Origin: Paraescarpia echinospica
Taxonomy: Eukaryota > Annelida > Polychaeta > Sabellida > Siboglinidae
Direction: 5' to 3'
Assembly: GCA_020002185.1 (NCBI GenBank)
Contig: CM034531.1
Span: 74,610,200 to 74,674,199 of the forward strand
Length of the DNA: 64,000 nucleotides
The notes under the pieces are model-generated. The model was not told the DNA's origin. It did not search any database and saw only the letters and a program-made list of their open reading frames with translations. The translations under genes were made by a program, and so were the position numbers. Positions 35,101-43,500 of this stretch are shown one piece after another (position 1 is the stretch's first letter; each line of letters starts with the position of its first letter).

Positions 35101-38100
35101 CTACAACACCCTCACCCTCAAGTCTAAGGTACGTCTGTGGGCTACAACACCCTCACCCTCAAGACTAAGGTAAGTCTGTGGGCTACAACACCCTCACCTT
35201 CAAGTATAAGGTAAGTCTGTGGGCTACCACACCCTCAAGTCTAAGGTAAGTCTGTGGGCTACAACACCCTCACCCTCAAGTCTAAGGTACGTCTGTGGGC
35301 TACAACACCTTTGCCCTCAAGTCTAAGGTAAGACTGTCAAGTGCAGCACTCTCACACTTACGTCTAGTGTTAGTGTCAGCAGCAGATGTGATTAGTATAA
35401 CTTGCTGTGCAAATAAAACATGTCCGTCATCATCTAGTCATCCCGAGGACTGGTCCCCCAAAAGTCATTCATGATACATTTCCATTGCCGTCTGCCTGTG
35501 CACATCACTTTGTCAGGTTCTGGAACAGGTATGCTCAGTGCAGGTGTGAGTAGTTTAGAATAAGTTAAACCTGGCCTCCCGGGTCTTCTCAGTAACCTGC
35601 AAATTAGGTTCACCATTGCGTAATCGTCTGCGAGATCCATGTATAATCCTCCATTTGTCCTGTGTTGTGTCTGGATGTTTGGGGTTTATGTAGTAGTGTT
35701 TAGGTTCCATGCTTTTGATGATCATCCATGTTGCTACCCCATAAGTAAGAATGATTACAACCATTGCTCTAAAGAAATATAGCTTTGACGGCGGATTTTT
35801 GAAAATGCAGATTCTTTGCCCTTGCTACATGAAATATTTGCAAACCCTACCAGTTTCTATGCCAGATCCTAATTGTTTACATTCTTTTCCGGCTTTCTCT
35901 TGTGTAGTTCTCCAGTTGTCCAGGATGTCGAAAGCCACTGCCCCGCTGCGCCCTCTGTCTGATAAACATGGGAACCGCTGCAGGTACAGCTCGCCATAAA
36001 GCAGTCAAGGACAAAGGTGAGTTATCATGGTTACCACTTTTTGTAGGATTTATTTTGCATGCCAGTTTCTTCAGCCTCAGAATTTTGAAACGGACTAGCT
36101 TTGGTTATTTGCTTCTGCCACAAATTTGCTGAAGCAAATGTCTCATGTTAGATATATTTTACGCCACAGTAATGACTATTAATTAAAAATGAACAACCTA
36201 AAATGTGAACTATAAATTATGCTTTTTATAATATAAATTATTGTTTAAATTGTAATTAATTGTGTAATTTATTTCTTGAATTTGAAACGATGTTACTCGA
36301 AATTGGTTGATCTTTAAAAAATGTTTTTGATGGTACTCTGCATTATCGTTTTTTGTAAAATGATACAAAATTGAACTTTGTTCACAGGTATTAGAAATAG
36401 TTGACAACAAATGTACCGAATAACAAGGTTGATAGTCATAAACAGAACATTGTAAAATTATATAAAAGAAGCTAGAGTTCATTAAAACACATTTGGGCAG
36501 TGAAGATGTCAGAATAGTTAGTTTATACTACATTACATGCATTTGTACTAAAATCTGACTTTGTTCCATTTAAGCACAGCGGCAATGAAACTGTGCATAA
36601 GATTAATGTAAAATCTGTAGGGCCATGCATTGTAAACATTGTAGATGGTTCACAAAGCAAGTTGACACAACTTTCCGATTGGTTCACTTGGTGCCAGACA
36701 TGTCGACATGGCGGCCATGCTGATCACATGACCAGCTGGTTCAGGTGGGTGCACTTCATTGGATAATTTAATAGCCAGTTTGATATCCAGAAAATGTTTA
36801 CTCTTATTTGATGAGATAACTGGAGATTCAGTTTAATTGGTTATGCCAGTTCAGGGTAGCCAATCACTATTATCGACAAGTAAGAGGCTTCAAGGAGCCT
36901 GGATAATCAAGCCTGCATGAACAGTCAGTCAGTCATGTATACCCTGAACAAGTCAACAATGACCACTAACTGACCAAGTGTGTTTGTTATCAATACTAAT
37001 AGAATAAACTGTAAGTTTTATTGTAGTGAGCACAGCGAGTGTCCAGTATCAGGCTGTCTGTACTACATGAATAAACTATGTTTTGTTGCAGTGAATGTCC
37101 AGTATCAGGCTGTCTGTACTACATGAATAAACTGTGTTTTGTTGCAGTGAGTGTCCAGTATCAGGCTGTCTGTACTACATGAATAAACTGTTTTGTTGCA
37201 GTGAGTGTCCAGTATCAGGCTGTCTGTACTACATGAATAAACTGTTTTGTTGCAGTGAGTGTCCAGTATCAGGCTGTCTGTACTACATGAATAAACTGTT
37301 TTGTTGCAGTGAGTGTCCAGTATCAGGCTGTCTGTACTACATGAATAAACTGTTTTGTTGCAGTGAGTGTCCAGTATCAGGCTGTCTGTACTACATGAAT
37401 AAACTGTTTTGTTGCAGTGAGTGTCCAGTATCAGGCTGTCTGTACTACATGAATAAACTGTTTTGTTGCAGTGAGTGTCCAGTATCAGGCTGTCTGTACT
37501 ACATGAATAAACTATGTTTTGTTGCAGTGAGTGTCTAGTATCAGGCTGTCTGTACTACATGAATAAACTGTGTTTTGGGCTCAGCACACTGTCAGTTTTC
37601 CCATTGGCGACCATGTTAATGTTTTGTGTGATTATAAGAAAACGTGACCTATAAAGTTTCTTAAACTTCCCACCTGCTGTTATTATCATCTCATTGACAT
37701 GCTGGTCGATTTTAGTCAAAATCTAATATCTCTAGCTCTTGCAAAATGCCTGTATGTATGACACCCGTCAATATTTACAAATGCATGCAGGCAGTAATCC
37801 GGCTAAAGTGTCAACTAGCCAAATTGCTGCCAGATACCCTTCCGCTTAGTAAAATCAGCTAAAGACACCATTTTACTGACAACAGCTGCTACAATCAAAT
37901 CTAGAAATCTGACTACTCAAATGCACTTATGTCAGAGCAAGTGAACATTGTAAAAAATAATTTCTCAAAAATATAATGCACTTTTTTTCGTCTGTAATCA
38001 AGCAGGAAGTTCAACAGTGTGCTGACCCCTTTTGTTGCAGTGAGTGTCCAGTATCAGGCTGTCTGTACTACATGAATAAACTGTGTTTTGTTGCAGTGAG

Positions 38101-38316
38101 TGTTTAGTATCAGGCTGTCTGTACTACATGAATAAACTGTATGTTTTGTTGCAGTGAGTGTCCAGTATCAGGCTGTCTGTACTACATGAATAAACTGTGT
38201 TTTGTTGCAGCGAGCACAGTGAGTGTCCAGTGTCGGGCTGTCTGTGCAAGTGCATGATGCTAGACGCGGTGGGCAGCATCTTATCGGTCAACAACACATC
38301 AGAATGCTCCCTCTAG
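13935..38316 (+). CDS. MIOS: MIOS, GATOR2 complex WD40 protein (25 coding exons, 898 aa)
   Basis: MIOS is a subunit of GATOR2 (with WDR24, WDR59, SEH1L and SEC13), which relieves GATOR1 inhibition of mTORC1 at the lysosome when amino acids are present. I joined 25 exons by splice sites, phase and similarity to the animal MIOS protein; they sum to 2697 nt, an exact open frame close to the human length of 875 aa. The order is an N-terminal WD40 propeller (about 1-400), an alpha-solenoid (about 400-740) and a C-terminal cysteine/histidine-rich zinc domain (about 770-898). The start ATG at 13935 lies in an exon that seems to begin at 13899 after a TTTCAG acceptor, so a non-coding 5' exon is likely upstream. 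Oddities are two AT-type U12 introns, one GC-AG intron and junction-derived tandem arrays at exons 17, 22 and 25. Exons are listed in the three domain entries. Identity is very secure; a few boundaries could move by a few bases. Confidence 0.95.
14133..15919. other. MIOS intron 1 with a GTCGTC-rich minisatellite
   Basis: Between 15050 and 15262 a degenerate tandem repeat alternates CTGCCCGTGTCGTC with CGTTCATCGTC-like blocks, producing spurious Ser-rich and Asp/Arg-rich open frames on the two strands. A (TA)n run is at 15437-15477. Nothing else is recognised. Confidence 0.6.
16147..17070. repeat. 27-bp minisatellite, about 34 copies, in MIOS intron 2
   Basis: The unit contains GTGAAGGGCACATGATATC followed by AGGTACAT. 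Copies are near identical, with scattered variants (CCTGTG, CATTATATC, CATGCTATC) and one copy short by a base or two near 16470. Because 27 is divisible by three, both strands stay open for long stretches and give spurious repeat proteins ([18 protein letters not shown]). There is no start context or similarity to suggest real coding. Confidence 0.92.
17842..18328. repeat. CA/CG-rich microsatellite and a short tandem repeat before MIOS exon 5
   Basis: 17890-18008 is an alternating purine-pyrimidine tract (GCACGCATGCATAC, ACACACGCACGC). 18268-18320 holds three copies of a 19-base unit GGATAGTCACTTTGTCT(NN) that runs into GATTACAG, the exon 5 acceptor. Confidence 0.7.
18720..18935 (+). repeat. 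Dispersed repeat family B, copy 1 (MIOS intron 5)
   Basis: It shares CTTGCCTCTTTCT, ATTGGCTGTGTATTT, CACCAGATGGC and GGTGGGTGTAA-like blocks in the same order with copies at 26370-26680 and 55810-56075. It has no coding potential. Family unknown. Confidence 0.5.
18947..19058. mobile_element. 33-bp perfect inverted-repeat element ending at the exon 6 acceptor
   Basis: Arms 18947-18979 and 19026-19058 are exact reverse complements (CTGTAACCAAAAATAG... and ...CTATTTTTGGTTACAG) around a 46-base loop. The right arm ends with the CAG that is the 3' splice site of MIOS exon 6 (19059). The size and shape suggest a small MITE. No clear target duplication is visible, so a simple inverted duplication is the alternative. 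Confidence 0.75.
19630..19635 (+). other. MIOS: GC-type 5' splice site of MIOS exon 7
   Basis: The exon ends GAG and the intron begins GCAAGT. This is the usual strong context for non-canonical GC-AG introns, and it joins in frame to GGC CAG at 20110 (E-G-Q as in human). No GT donor nearby gives the right frame. Confidence 0.75.
20152..20990 (+). other. MIOS: U12-type intron 8 of MIOS with AT-AA ends
   Basis: The intron begins ATATCCTTCC, matching the minor-spliceosome 5' consensus ATATCCTT, directly after codon CCA. A perfect branch motif TTCCTTGAC lies at 20973-20981 and the protein frame resumes at GTG (20991), 10 bases after the branch adenosine. The frame P|V agrees with the family. The terminal dinucleotides are then AT and AA. 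No GT donor in a compatible phase occurs before an in-frame stop, which argues against a U2-type reading. Confidence 0.8.
21735..22060 (+). repeat. tRNA(Val)-like SINE, copy 1 (MIOS intron 10)
   Basis: A degenerate tRNA-like head (GTGTGATAGGGTTATGGTTA) is followed by the family body: TTTGGTGTAACACCTGGCTG, GGGGACTGTAT, TCTCAATTTGGGACGTAAA, TGACTAGTTGAATGAGACC and ACATTGCCGAGTGCTGG. Other copies are at 30815, 45692 and 63893. Confidence 0.65.
23190..23538. repeat. 34-bp minisatellite, about 10 copies, in MIOS intron 12
   Basis: Near-perfect units GATTTGTTTCTTGTTGATGC plus TGGTTGGTAATAGT begin about 50 bases after exon 12. They keep a reverse-strand frame open in a spurious repeat protein. They do not contain exon sequence. 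Confidence 0.9.
23539..24458. repeat. Rest of MIOS intron 12, with diverged ~180-bp repeats
   Basis: Blocks TTAACATCAGACTAGCCTGTCAATT, CAACAATAATTATTTTGCTGC and GAAAGCAATATATTAATCA recur at about 23640, 23830 and 24020, so the segment is a diverged three-copy tandem. No exon is visible. Confidence 0.5.
24459..34340 (+). CDS. MIOS: MIOS exons 13-21, alpha-solenoid region
   Basis: Exons: 24459-24599, 25281-25356, 26046-26298, 26967-27035, 29062-29180, 30607-30773, 31784-31849, 33744-33816, 34157-34340 (residues 360-742). Exon 13 finishes the last blade ([16 protein letters not shown], then [13 protein letters not shown]). Exon 15 carries a Ser/Thr/Pro-rich insertion of about 40 residues ([17 protein letters not shown]) that is longer than in human and accounts for much of the extra length. 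Exons 17-21 match strongly ([63 protein letters not shown]). Exon 14 ends at a U12 donor ATATCCTTTC and exon 15 starts after AC. Exon 17 is preceded by about 20 decoy copies of its own acceptor. Exon 14 is the weakest call by similarity, but phase and the U12 signals support it. Confidence 0.9.
25357..26045 (+). other. MIOS: U12-type AT-AC intron 14 of MIOS
   Basis: The intron starts ATATCCTTTC after codon fragment C and ends TTGACAC, with branch-like GCCTTGAC ending 9 bases before the junction. Joining C to AT restores a histidine codon and keeps the frame into exon 15. Both the 5' motif and the short branch-to-end distance (10 bases) are typical of minor-spliceosome introns. Confidence 0.8.
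26370..26680 (+). repeat. Dispersed repeat family B, copy 2 (MIOS intron 15)
   Basis: Blocks in order: CCAGGTGCC, TTTCTATGTTCATT, CAATTGGCAATGTATT, GGAGAAATATGGAAAC, CCAGATGGC, GGTGATAACTG and GGGGTGGGTGTAAG. Collinear with the copy at 55810. Confidence 0.6.
26812..26905 (+). repeat. Two-copy direct repeat before MIOS exon 16
   Basis: ACCAGCAGAGAATGGTTAAG and the following TCAAACACAGAAGAAGT appear twice, about 50 bases apart. Non-coding. Confidence 0.7.
27440..29061 (+). repeat. 79-bp tandem array of the MIOS exon 17 acceptor, about 20 copies
   Basis: Each unit holds TGGTTGTTGCCTTAG, an acceptor-like pyrimidine tract and AG, then GAGCAGGATGGAGAGGTGGA, the first coding bases of exon 17 (LEQDGEVE), then a GTCTTTACTCTC block resembling the exon's VFTL codons. 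The real exon follows the last unit at 29062 with acceptor GCTCCAG and continues into [17 protein letters not shown]. Reading from a decoy acceptor in phase gives about 25 codons, then TAG supplied by the next unit's CTTAG. Confidence 0.9.
29181..30606. other. MIOS intron 17
   Basis: 29429-29650 contains a repeat-like stretch (GGTTCACACGAGATCTCGCC, GCCAGACCTCTCTGTCTTGGG) resembling a dispersed element tail, with no recognisable protein. The rest is AT-rich and featureless. Confidence 0.4.
30815..31095 (+). repeat. tRNA(Val)-like SINE, copy 2 (MIOS intron 18), 5' truncated
   Basis: Starts in the body (GGGGACTGTATCCCTCGTGAC) about 45 bases after exon 18 and ends with AGTACTGGAAAGAACTAGAAC. It has the same block order as the copy at 21735, with a 50-base segment (CAGCATATAAAGATCGGC) absent there. 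Confidence 0.65.
31096..31783. other. MIOS intron 18, remainder
   Basis: AT-rich, with no exon or repeat recognised beyond the SINE at 30815-31095. Confidence 0.5.
32150..33590. repeat. 21-bp GATACGTACC minisatellite in MIOS intron 19
   Basis: 32150-32925 and 33405-33575 are arrays of GATACGTACCATGTGTATGT(R) units (20-25 bases) with C/T and A/G variants, almost perfectly alternating purine and pyrimidine. 32926-33404 is a much more degenerate version (GGATCGTGCG, GTTACCGT, TTATTGATGAT). All open frames here are spurious repeat proteins. Confidence 0.9.
33591..34156. other. Flanks of MIOS exon 20
   Basis: Contains exon 20 (33744-33816) and otherwise AT-rich intron without recognised elements. 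Confidence 0.4.
34560..34850 (+). repeat. Degenerate 19-21-bp tandem repeat ending at the exon 22 acceptor
   Basis: Units of the type CATGTCAAGTCACCATTGA recur about 14 times with drift (TGTTGAGTCACC, CATATCGGGTCACC) and run to TTGACTTGTTTCAG, the acceptor of MIOS exon 22. The last units therefore form the branch and pyrimidine-tract region. Confidence 0.75.
34851..38316 (+). CDS. MIOS: MIOS exons 22-25, C-terminal zinc/RING-like domain
   Basis: Exons: 34851-35007, 35908-36016, 36645-36744, 38211-38316 with TAG stop (residues 743-898). Metal-ligand clusters follow the family order: SCNFCGKS in exon 22, [20 protein letters not shown] in exon 23, [18 protein letters not shown] in exon 24 and [14 protein letters not shown] in exon 25. 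GATOR2 subunits are known to use such C-terminal zinc-finger/RING modules for complex integrity. The tail after CKCM differs from human and ends SECSL. Donor copies follow exon 22 and acceptor copies precede exon 25, so alternative ends of the zinc domain are possible. A likely poly(A) signal follows at 38514. Confidence 0.93.
34990..35340 (+). repeat. 39-41-bp tandem array of the MIOS exon 22 donor, about 8 extra copies
   Basis: Units run GTAAGTCTGTGGGCTACAAC then ACCCTCGCCCTCAAG and TCTAAG, repeating the last coding bases of exon 22 (TLALKSK) and its donor. Most copies keep GTAAGT; some read GTCAGT or GTACGT. The first extra unit is 39 bases and in frame (13 codons); later 41-base units shift the frame. 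Confidence 0.9.
35341..35907 (-). pseudogene. Decayed RTE-like LINE fragment in MIOS intron 22
   Basis: On the minus strand, LTYGVATWM and [14 protein letters not shown] followed by [11 protein letters not shown] recall the C-terminal tail of RTE/I-type reverse transcriptases (LLYGSETW, GRPxxxYxxxL, DRxxWRRxV). It is frameshifted and lacks the polymerase core. Confidence 0.45.
36017..36644. other. MIOS intron 23
   Basis: AT-rich, with no element recognised. Confidence 0.5.
37018..38210 (+). repeat. 54-bp tandem array of the MIOS exon 25 acceptor, 13 copies, split by a MITE
   Basis: Each unit carries TTTTGTTGCAG|TGAGTGTCC then AGTATCAGGCTGTCTGT, repeating the acceptor and first codons of exon 25 (SECPVSGCL), followed by ACTACATGAATAAACTG. 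Ten copies lie before 37577 and three after 38030, with the true exon at 38211. Units of 54 bases stay open in frame ([18 protein letters not shown]) from 37134 to about 37538. The first copy (37030) retains GAGCACAGCGAGTG, closest to the true exon. Confidence 0.92.
37577..38029. mobile_element. 453-bp MITE with TTTT target duplication, inserted in the exon 25 array
   Basis: Ends GGGCTCAGCACACTGT and ACAGTGTGCTGACCCC are inverted repeats with one mismatch. TTTT at 37573-37576 and 38030-38033 duplicates the TTTT of the host unit GTGTTTTGTTG. It has no coding capacity. Confidence 0.85.
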
Positions 38317-38513
38317 ACATCATGTGACTGGTCACCTGACCCACATGACTTGATGCTGTTACGAATACAGAACTGAATGTTTGTGCAGAATTCTGGCATT
38401 CTGCCTAGTCACGTTTATGTTCAGTGTGCACCGTGTAACGATGCTTCTTTGTAAATTTGACACAATCTATGAATACTGGACTGGTTTCAATTGGAGAGCA
38501 ATATTTGAATAGT

Positions 38514-38519
38514 AATAAA
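38514..38519 (+). terminator. MIOS: Likely MIOS polyadenylation signal
   Basis: AATAAA lies 198 bases after the MIOS stop codon and is followed within 30 bases by a GT/T-rich stretch. It is the first canonical hexamer after the stop. Confidence 0.6.
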
Positions 38520-38544
38520 ATGATAGGTGTTTCTACATGTAAGT

Positions 38545-40538
38545 TTACTGGTATGTGCTGATGAAATATACATTCCTTTGATAAATGCCATGCGGATTAT
38601 ATCGATGAGAGCCATTGATTATGGTTACAAAAGAAATTAGCAGAAACAGAAATTGTGTAAATGATATTCTATCTCCAGTCTGAAATGAGTACATTGATTC
38701 AATGCCTAGACCTAGTACATCAAATTTCACTCATTATCATATATCAAGATCGCTGTACAAAATAATTATTTTATTTTTGTAAAACTTTCTGAAAAAAGTA
38801 TTCACCAGGTGAAAAAGGTGGGCACAAGTCGCAGTCAAGTAGGACAATTCTGTTCACTCCACATTGCCTTAGTTAGCTCAGTTGTGCAAGTGTGCACCTG
38901 AGATTGTTTGGCAGCACGGCTTAATGCTTTCCCGAGTCAAGTTGGTGGTGAAATGAACACGTCTACCGGTGGTGAAACTAAGGCATCTGCCGGTGGTGAA
39001 ATGTAAAGTGCCTTCGGTGGTCCTAAGGACCTGATAGTGTGCTATGCCTATTTGTATTTAAATACTTCCATAAAGTATTTGAAATTTTCAAATATATAAG
39101 AATTTACCTTTTATAACCAAATGTAAACGGATGTCAGTTATTCTATGCAGATGTATAGATGCACGATGTGCATTACAAGCAGATTCACAGCTGAAAATCT
39201 GAGAATAAATCATAAACCTTGAATGAATAAACTTCATAGGGTGTTATAATCGTTTATAAACGCACAAGTTTAATAAATTTACTCAAATGATGATTGTCTA
39301 ATTGTCGAGTTTATTTGCTGGAAATGTGTTGTTTGCAATGTTTAATTACAATATTTGACACCATAAGAAAGTTCTAAACAGTATGCTTACAAGATTTAAA
39401 GAATAATGTTGATGTCAACACATTTGTGGATATGAACAAGTAAGATGATAACCTCATTCACTGATTTAGTCAGTCTGCCTATTTTCCTAAAAACAAACCA
39501 TTAAATGATTGACTGAAACTTTAACATCCACTTGTGCAACAGAAACAATTATCATTGTTATAATATTTTTAACCCAACCCCAACTTCCCATGAACATTTA
39601 ATTTATGCTGTTGCGCTAGGGGTCGCTGCTGCTGATTACGTCAGTGCCAGCCAGCAGTACCCTCTGGCTGATTGCTTTGCGAAACTCTGAATTTAAGCTC
39701 GGCCTATGAAATCGCTCACTGTATCAGTGGTTGGTAGCAGGTCAGGTGGTCATAATAAAACTAATTTCTACCAGCCATGGCTCGTGTTACATGCAATGTT
39801 TAGGAAGTAGAAGCAATTATTTGAATACACAATACCGCTCAGCTGCTCGTGCTAATGGGCGAACGGGTCATTATATTGGGATTCCCAAAAGTCGTTTATC
39901 CGTCTTCAAATTGAGGCAGGTATTTGCGCTGTTCTCACGGGTGATGTAGTCGCGACTGGCATAGTCAATTACTAACTTCCGCACATCGCGTAGATCTGCC
40001 AGGGCTTGCGAGGATGGCTGTCACCAACTATGGCATTGTACGTAGCGGATAATGATTTTGTTAACTCGGAAACTACAGTGGTGCCACCTGATGAATAGCT
40101 GATCACTCATCAGCTTGTCATTTGAAAGTGTATGTAAAAGGTGTTTTTAAATACTATCTCCAATCAATCAATTGATCAAGTTCTATGGTCCAAACCATGA
40201 ATAAACAGACAGAGCTGAGTGAACCCCAGTATGAGGGGATGCACCTACATTGTTTCCAAGTTAGCGTACATAGACAAACAAAGTCTATTGCTGCAGCATA
40301 CACACTATTTTAATATTTTGCAATGGATACAATGACATGGAAATGGTGAGCAGATGATGTACAGTTTAAACAGGCTTTTGCCTAAAACTAGATGGCATTA
40401 TCAGGAACGACACCAACATGGGGTGACAGACAACAACTTCTTTAGCTACTGCTCTTTATAAAGAAAATATAGTTTACATGAGCATTATTGTGAAGTAATC
40501 AAGAGGAAGTCATTCATAAAGCATAGAGAAGAATTGTT
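38545..40538. other. Region between the MIOS and RPA3 3' ends
   Basis: At 38865-39060 there is a repeat-like piece (TTAGTTAGCTCAGTTGTGCA, GCTTAATGCTTTCCCGAG) with a GGTGGTGAAA triplication, reminiscent of a tRNA-derived SINE. 39600-40080 has an open stretch (AARANGRTGHYIGIPKSR) that I cannot assign. No other gene. Confidence 0.4.
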
Positions 40539-43500
40539 TCACGGCACAGGCACTTGCTTCATCAGTTGGATAGCTTTGTTGTATAACGTCATGTCTGCAA
40601 CGTAAACAAATGTTACAGTTATGCATACAATTTATAACTAATTGCAACCATTGTTACAGTCATCCATATAAAATTATAACTATGTAATTACAATGTACTT
40701 TGACTTTACCACATAATTACAAAATCTTTACTCGGTAATTCTCATGCATGTTTGATCTGTTGACGACAACTTGAACACTGCTTATCAATTTTGAGACTAA
40801 CCAACCCTTTTGTCTTGATGCGCCTCTCACTCTGAGCTTTGTTTCGAAAGATTTCTGCGCAACAAAGTTGTTATTATTCTTAATTACAATGTTTGGCTAA
40901 AATGTTCTACCACACCAAACAAACAACGGCCTCCCTGCATCAACCAACCTATAAATGAAAGTTTAAACAAGTTTTTTTGGACAAGACCATTGGCACAACT
41001 GCACAAACCAACAGACAAAAATTCACTGATTTTTATCCAGTATGACAAAACACCCAGACTTTGATCATGAAACTTTTCCCTGATCCGTGTGAATCACAGT
41101 AGTTATATACATAATACATATGTATGGGATGCGTGTACCAAAATTATCTGTGTTTTCGCCGGGAAACAGCATGTAGGTCTGACATACGACTTCATTACGT
41201 TCGTTGATGTTTCCTTGTACCTCAACGAGTCCCTGTACGTCTTCCTGCAACTGTAAACACAACTCTACACAGCATAGTTCATGGACACCTGGAGTTGTGA
41301 GAGACTGGTGAGAGCAATAATCACCGACGGAACCAGTTACACAACTGCAGGAAACTTCTGCTCTAACAGTGGCGCAACTAGCAATCAATGCAATCTTCTT
41401 TTAGTGTCACACATTAAAAACCGACAATAAATTATGCACACTCCGCAAATTCTGATGAATTCAGTAAACGCTTGCCAGTTACAAAAAAACATGAATTATG
41501 TGTTATAAAATAAGCCTTAAATTAGCTCCTTCCTATAAAAGGTAAAGGTAAGTTCTTATATAGTGCAGTATCCAGTCCTCGGGACTCGTCAAAGTGCTTT
41601 ACTCCCTGGCAGACCTGTTCAATCGAACACCATCTCAACTTCTATGGGAAGCATTCTATAGGCAGACGACTTTAATTAGTGATCGAACTAATCCATGTTT
41701 ACAAGAGCATCATCAGCTGTGATTATATGTTAATTAACTTATGCTAGTTGAATGTTGTGATGAAATAAAACAACAACGGACAATATGTTAGCATGTTATC
41801 ACATGCAGGTAAATATTCTTACTGAAAGCAGAGCATGCAAATGGCGGCTGTTTACATGCGGTTATAATCACCGACGGAACCAGTTACACAACTGCAGGAA
41901 ACTTCTGCTCTAACAGTGGCGCAACTAGCAATCAATGCAATCTTCTTTTAGTGTCACACATTAAAAACCGACAATAAATTATGCACACTCCGCAAATTCT
42001 GATGAATTCAGTAAACGCTTGCCAGTTACAAAAAAACATGAATTATGTGTTATAAAATAAGCCTTAAATTAGCTCCTTCCTATAAAAGGTAAAGGTAAGT
42101 TCTTATATAGTGCAGTATCCAGTCCTCGGGACTCGTCAAAGTGCTTTACTCCCTGGCAGACCTGTTCAATCGAACACCATCTCAACTTCTATGGGAAGCA
42201 TTCTATAGGCAGACGACTTTAATTAGTGATCGAACTAATCCATGTTTACAAGAGCATCATCAGCTGTGATTATATGTTAATTAACTTATGCTAGTTGAAT
42301 GTTGTGATGAAATAAAACAACAACGGACAATATGTTAGCATGTTATCACATGCAGGTAAATATTCTTACTGAAAGCAGAGCATGCAAATGGCGGCTGTTT
42401 ATATGCGGTTATGATAGGTAGTGCCGCCTAGCAACCATTAGTGATGAGCGACAGAAACAAAATACGTGCGCGGGTTACAGGCATCGTCACATGCTATCCC
42501 ATTGCAGTTGTGTTATCCCCATATCAGTGATTATGTTAGCAAGTTACCAAACTGGTTGCTCAGTTGGTATCGGGAAAGGAAACGCTAATGAAAAGTCCAC
42601 TGTCCGACAATGAGACACCATCAGGCTGTTCGTCGCCGTCGGGCTTTAACTTCTGCCGGCATCGTCTTGTTCAACACTGCCATTTACTGATTGGCATGAT
42701 TAGACTACCAGTAGTCATCTCTTCTGATGTCTTACTTTGCAATTAGTTCTATGAAATCACATTTGTTTCTATTAATGACACATTTAATTATATGTTTAAC
42801 TGAAATGAGAAACAGCTTGTTTTCTATGAAATAAAGCTACTTTTACTATGTGTCACATACGATAAATGTATAAACTATAGGACAAATGCAGTTATATAAT
42901 CATCCATCTGCAACACGTACTGGTTCTGTCATCCGGATAGTGACGTCTTGATCGTCACTGGCTGACAGTCTAAACGTCATGCCATTCGAGTCAACCTACA
43001 AGAGAGATACAACAAATTAATATCATGAGACAATGCACCAACACAGTCAAGAACTATATTTCAATTTACACCAGATTTCACTCAAAACGACTTTTCTAAC
43101 AGTCTGTTTCCATGACACTGTTCGACATTTACGACAGAATAATTTGTTCAGGGTTTTGTTAAAATGGCATAAAACATCAGGACGCATGATTTATACTCCC
43201 ACCGGTATACACCTATTCATGCAGTTGGTATTAATTACTACAAGTGAAGCATATTAATAAACAAACAGGTACAAGCACTTGTTTAGAATCCGGACTTAAT
43301 GCACTTTTGAGGCCTATATGACGGCCCGGTTTGTGCAAGTCTGCACCGCTGCGGGCATGCGTTACTGCGCAGCGTGCTAGGAATGAGCAAACAGTGTATG
43401 TTGATGCAGACCAGACCATCTTTTGGACATCAAAAATGCACTATGACCAGACCTGGGGTGGAAGAACTCGGTACTCGAGTACATTTTTGAAGTGCTTGTA

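Noticed and set aside
36645..36744. MIOS exon 24 as a separate zinc-finger gene
   Set aside because: Phase, flanking splice sites and similarity join it to exons 23 and 25 of MIOS.
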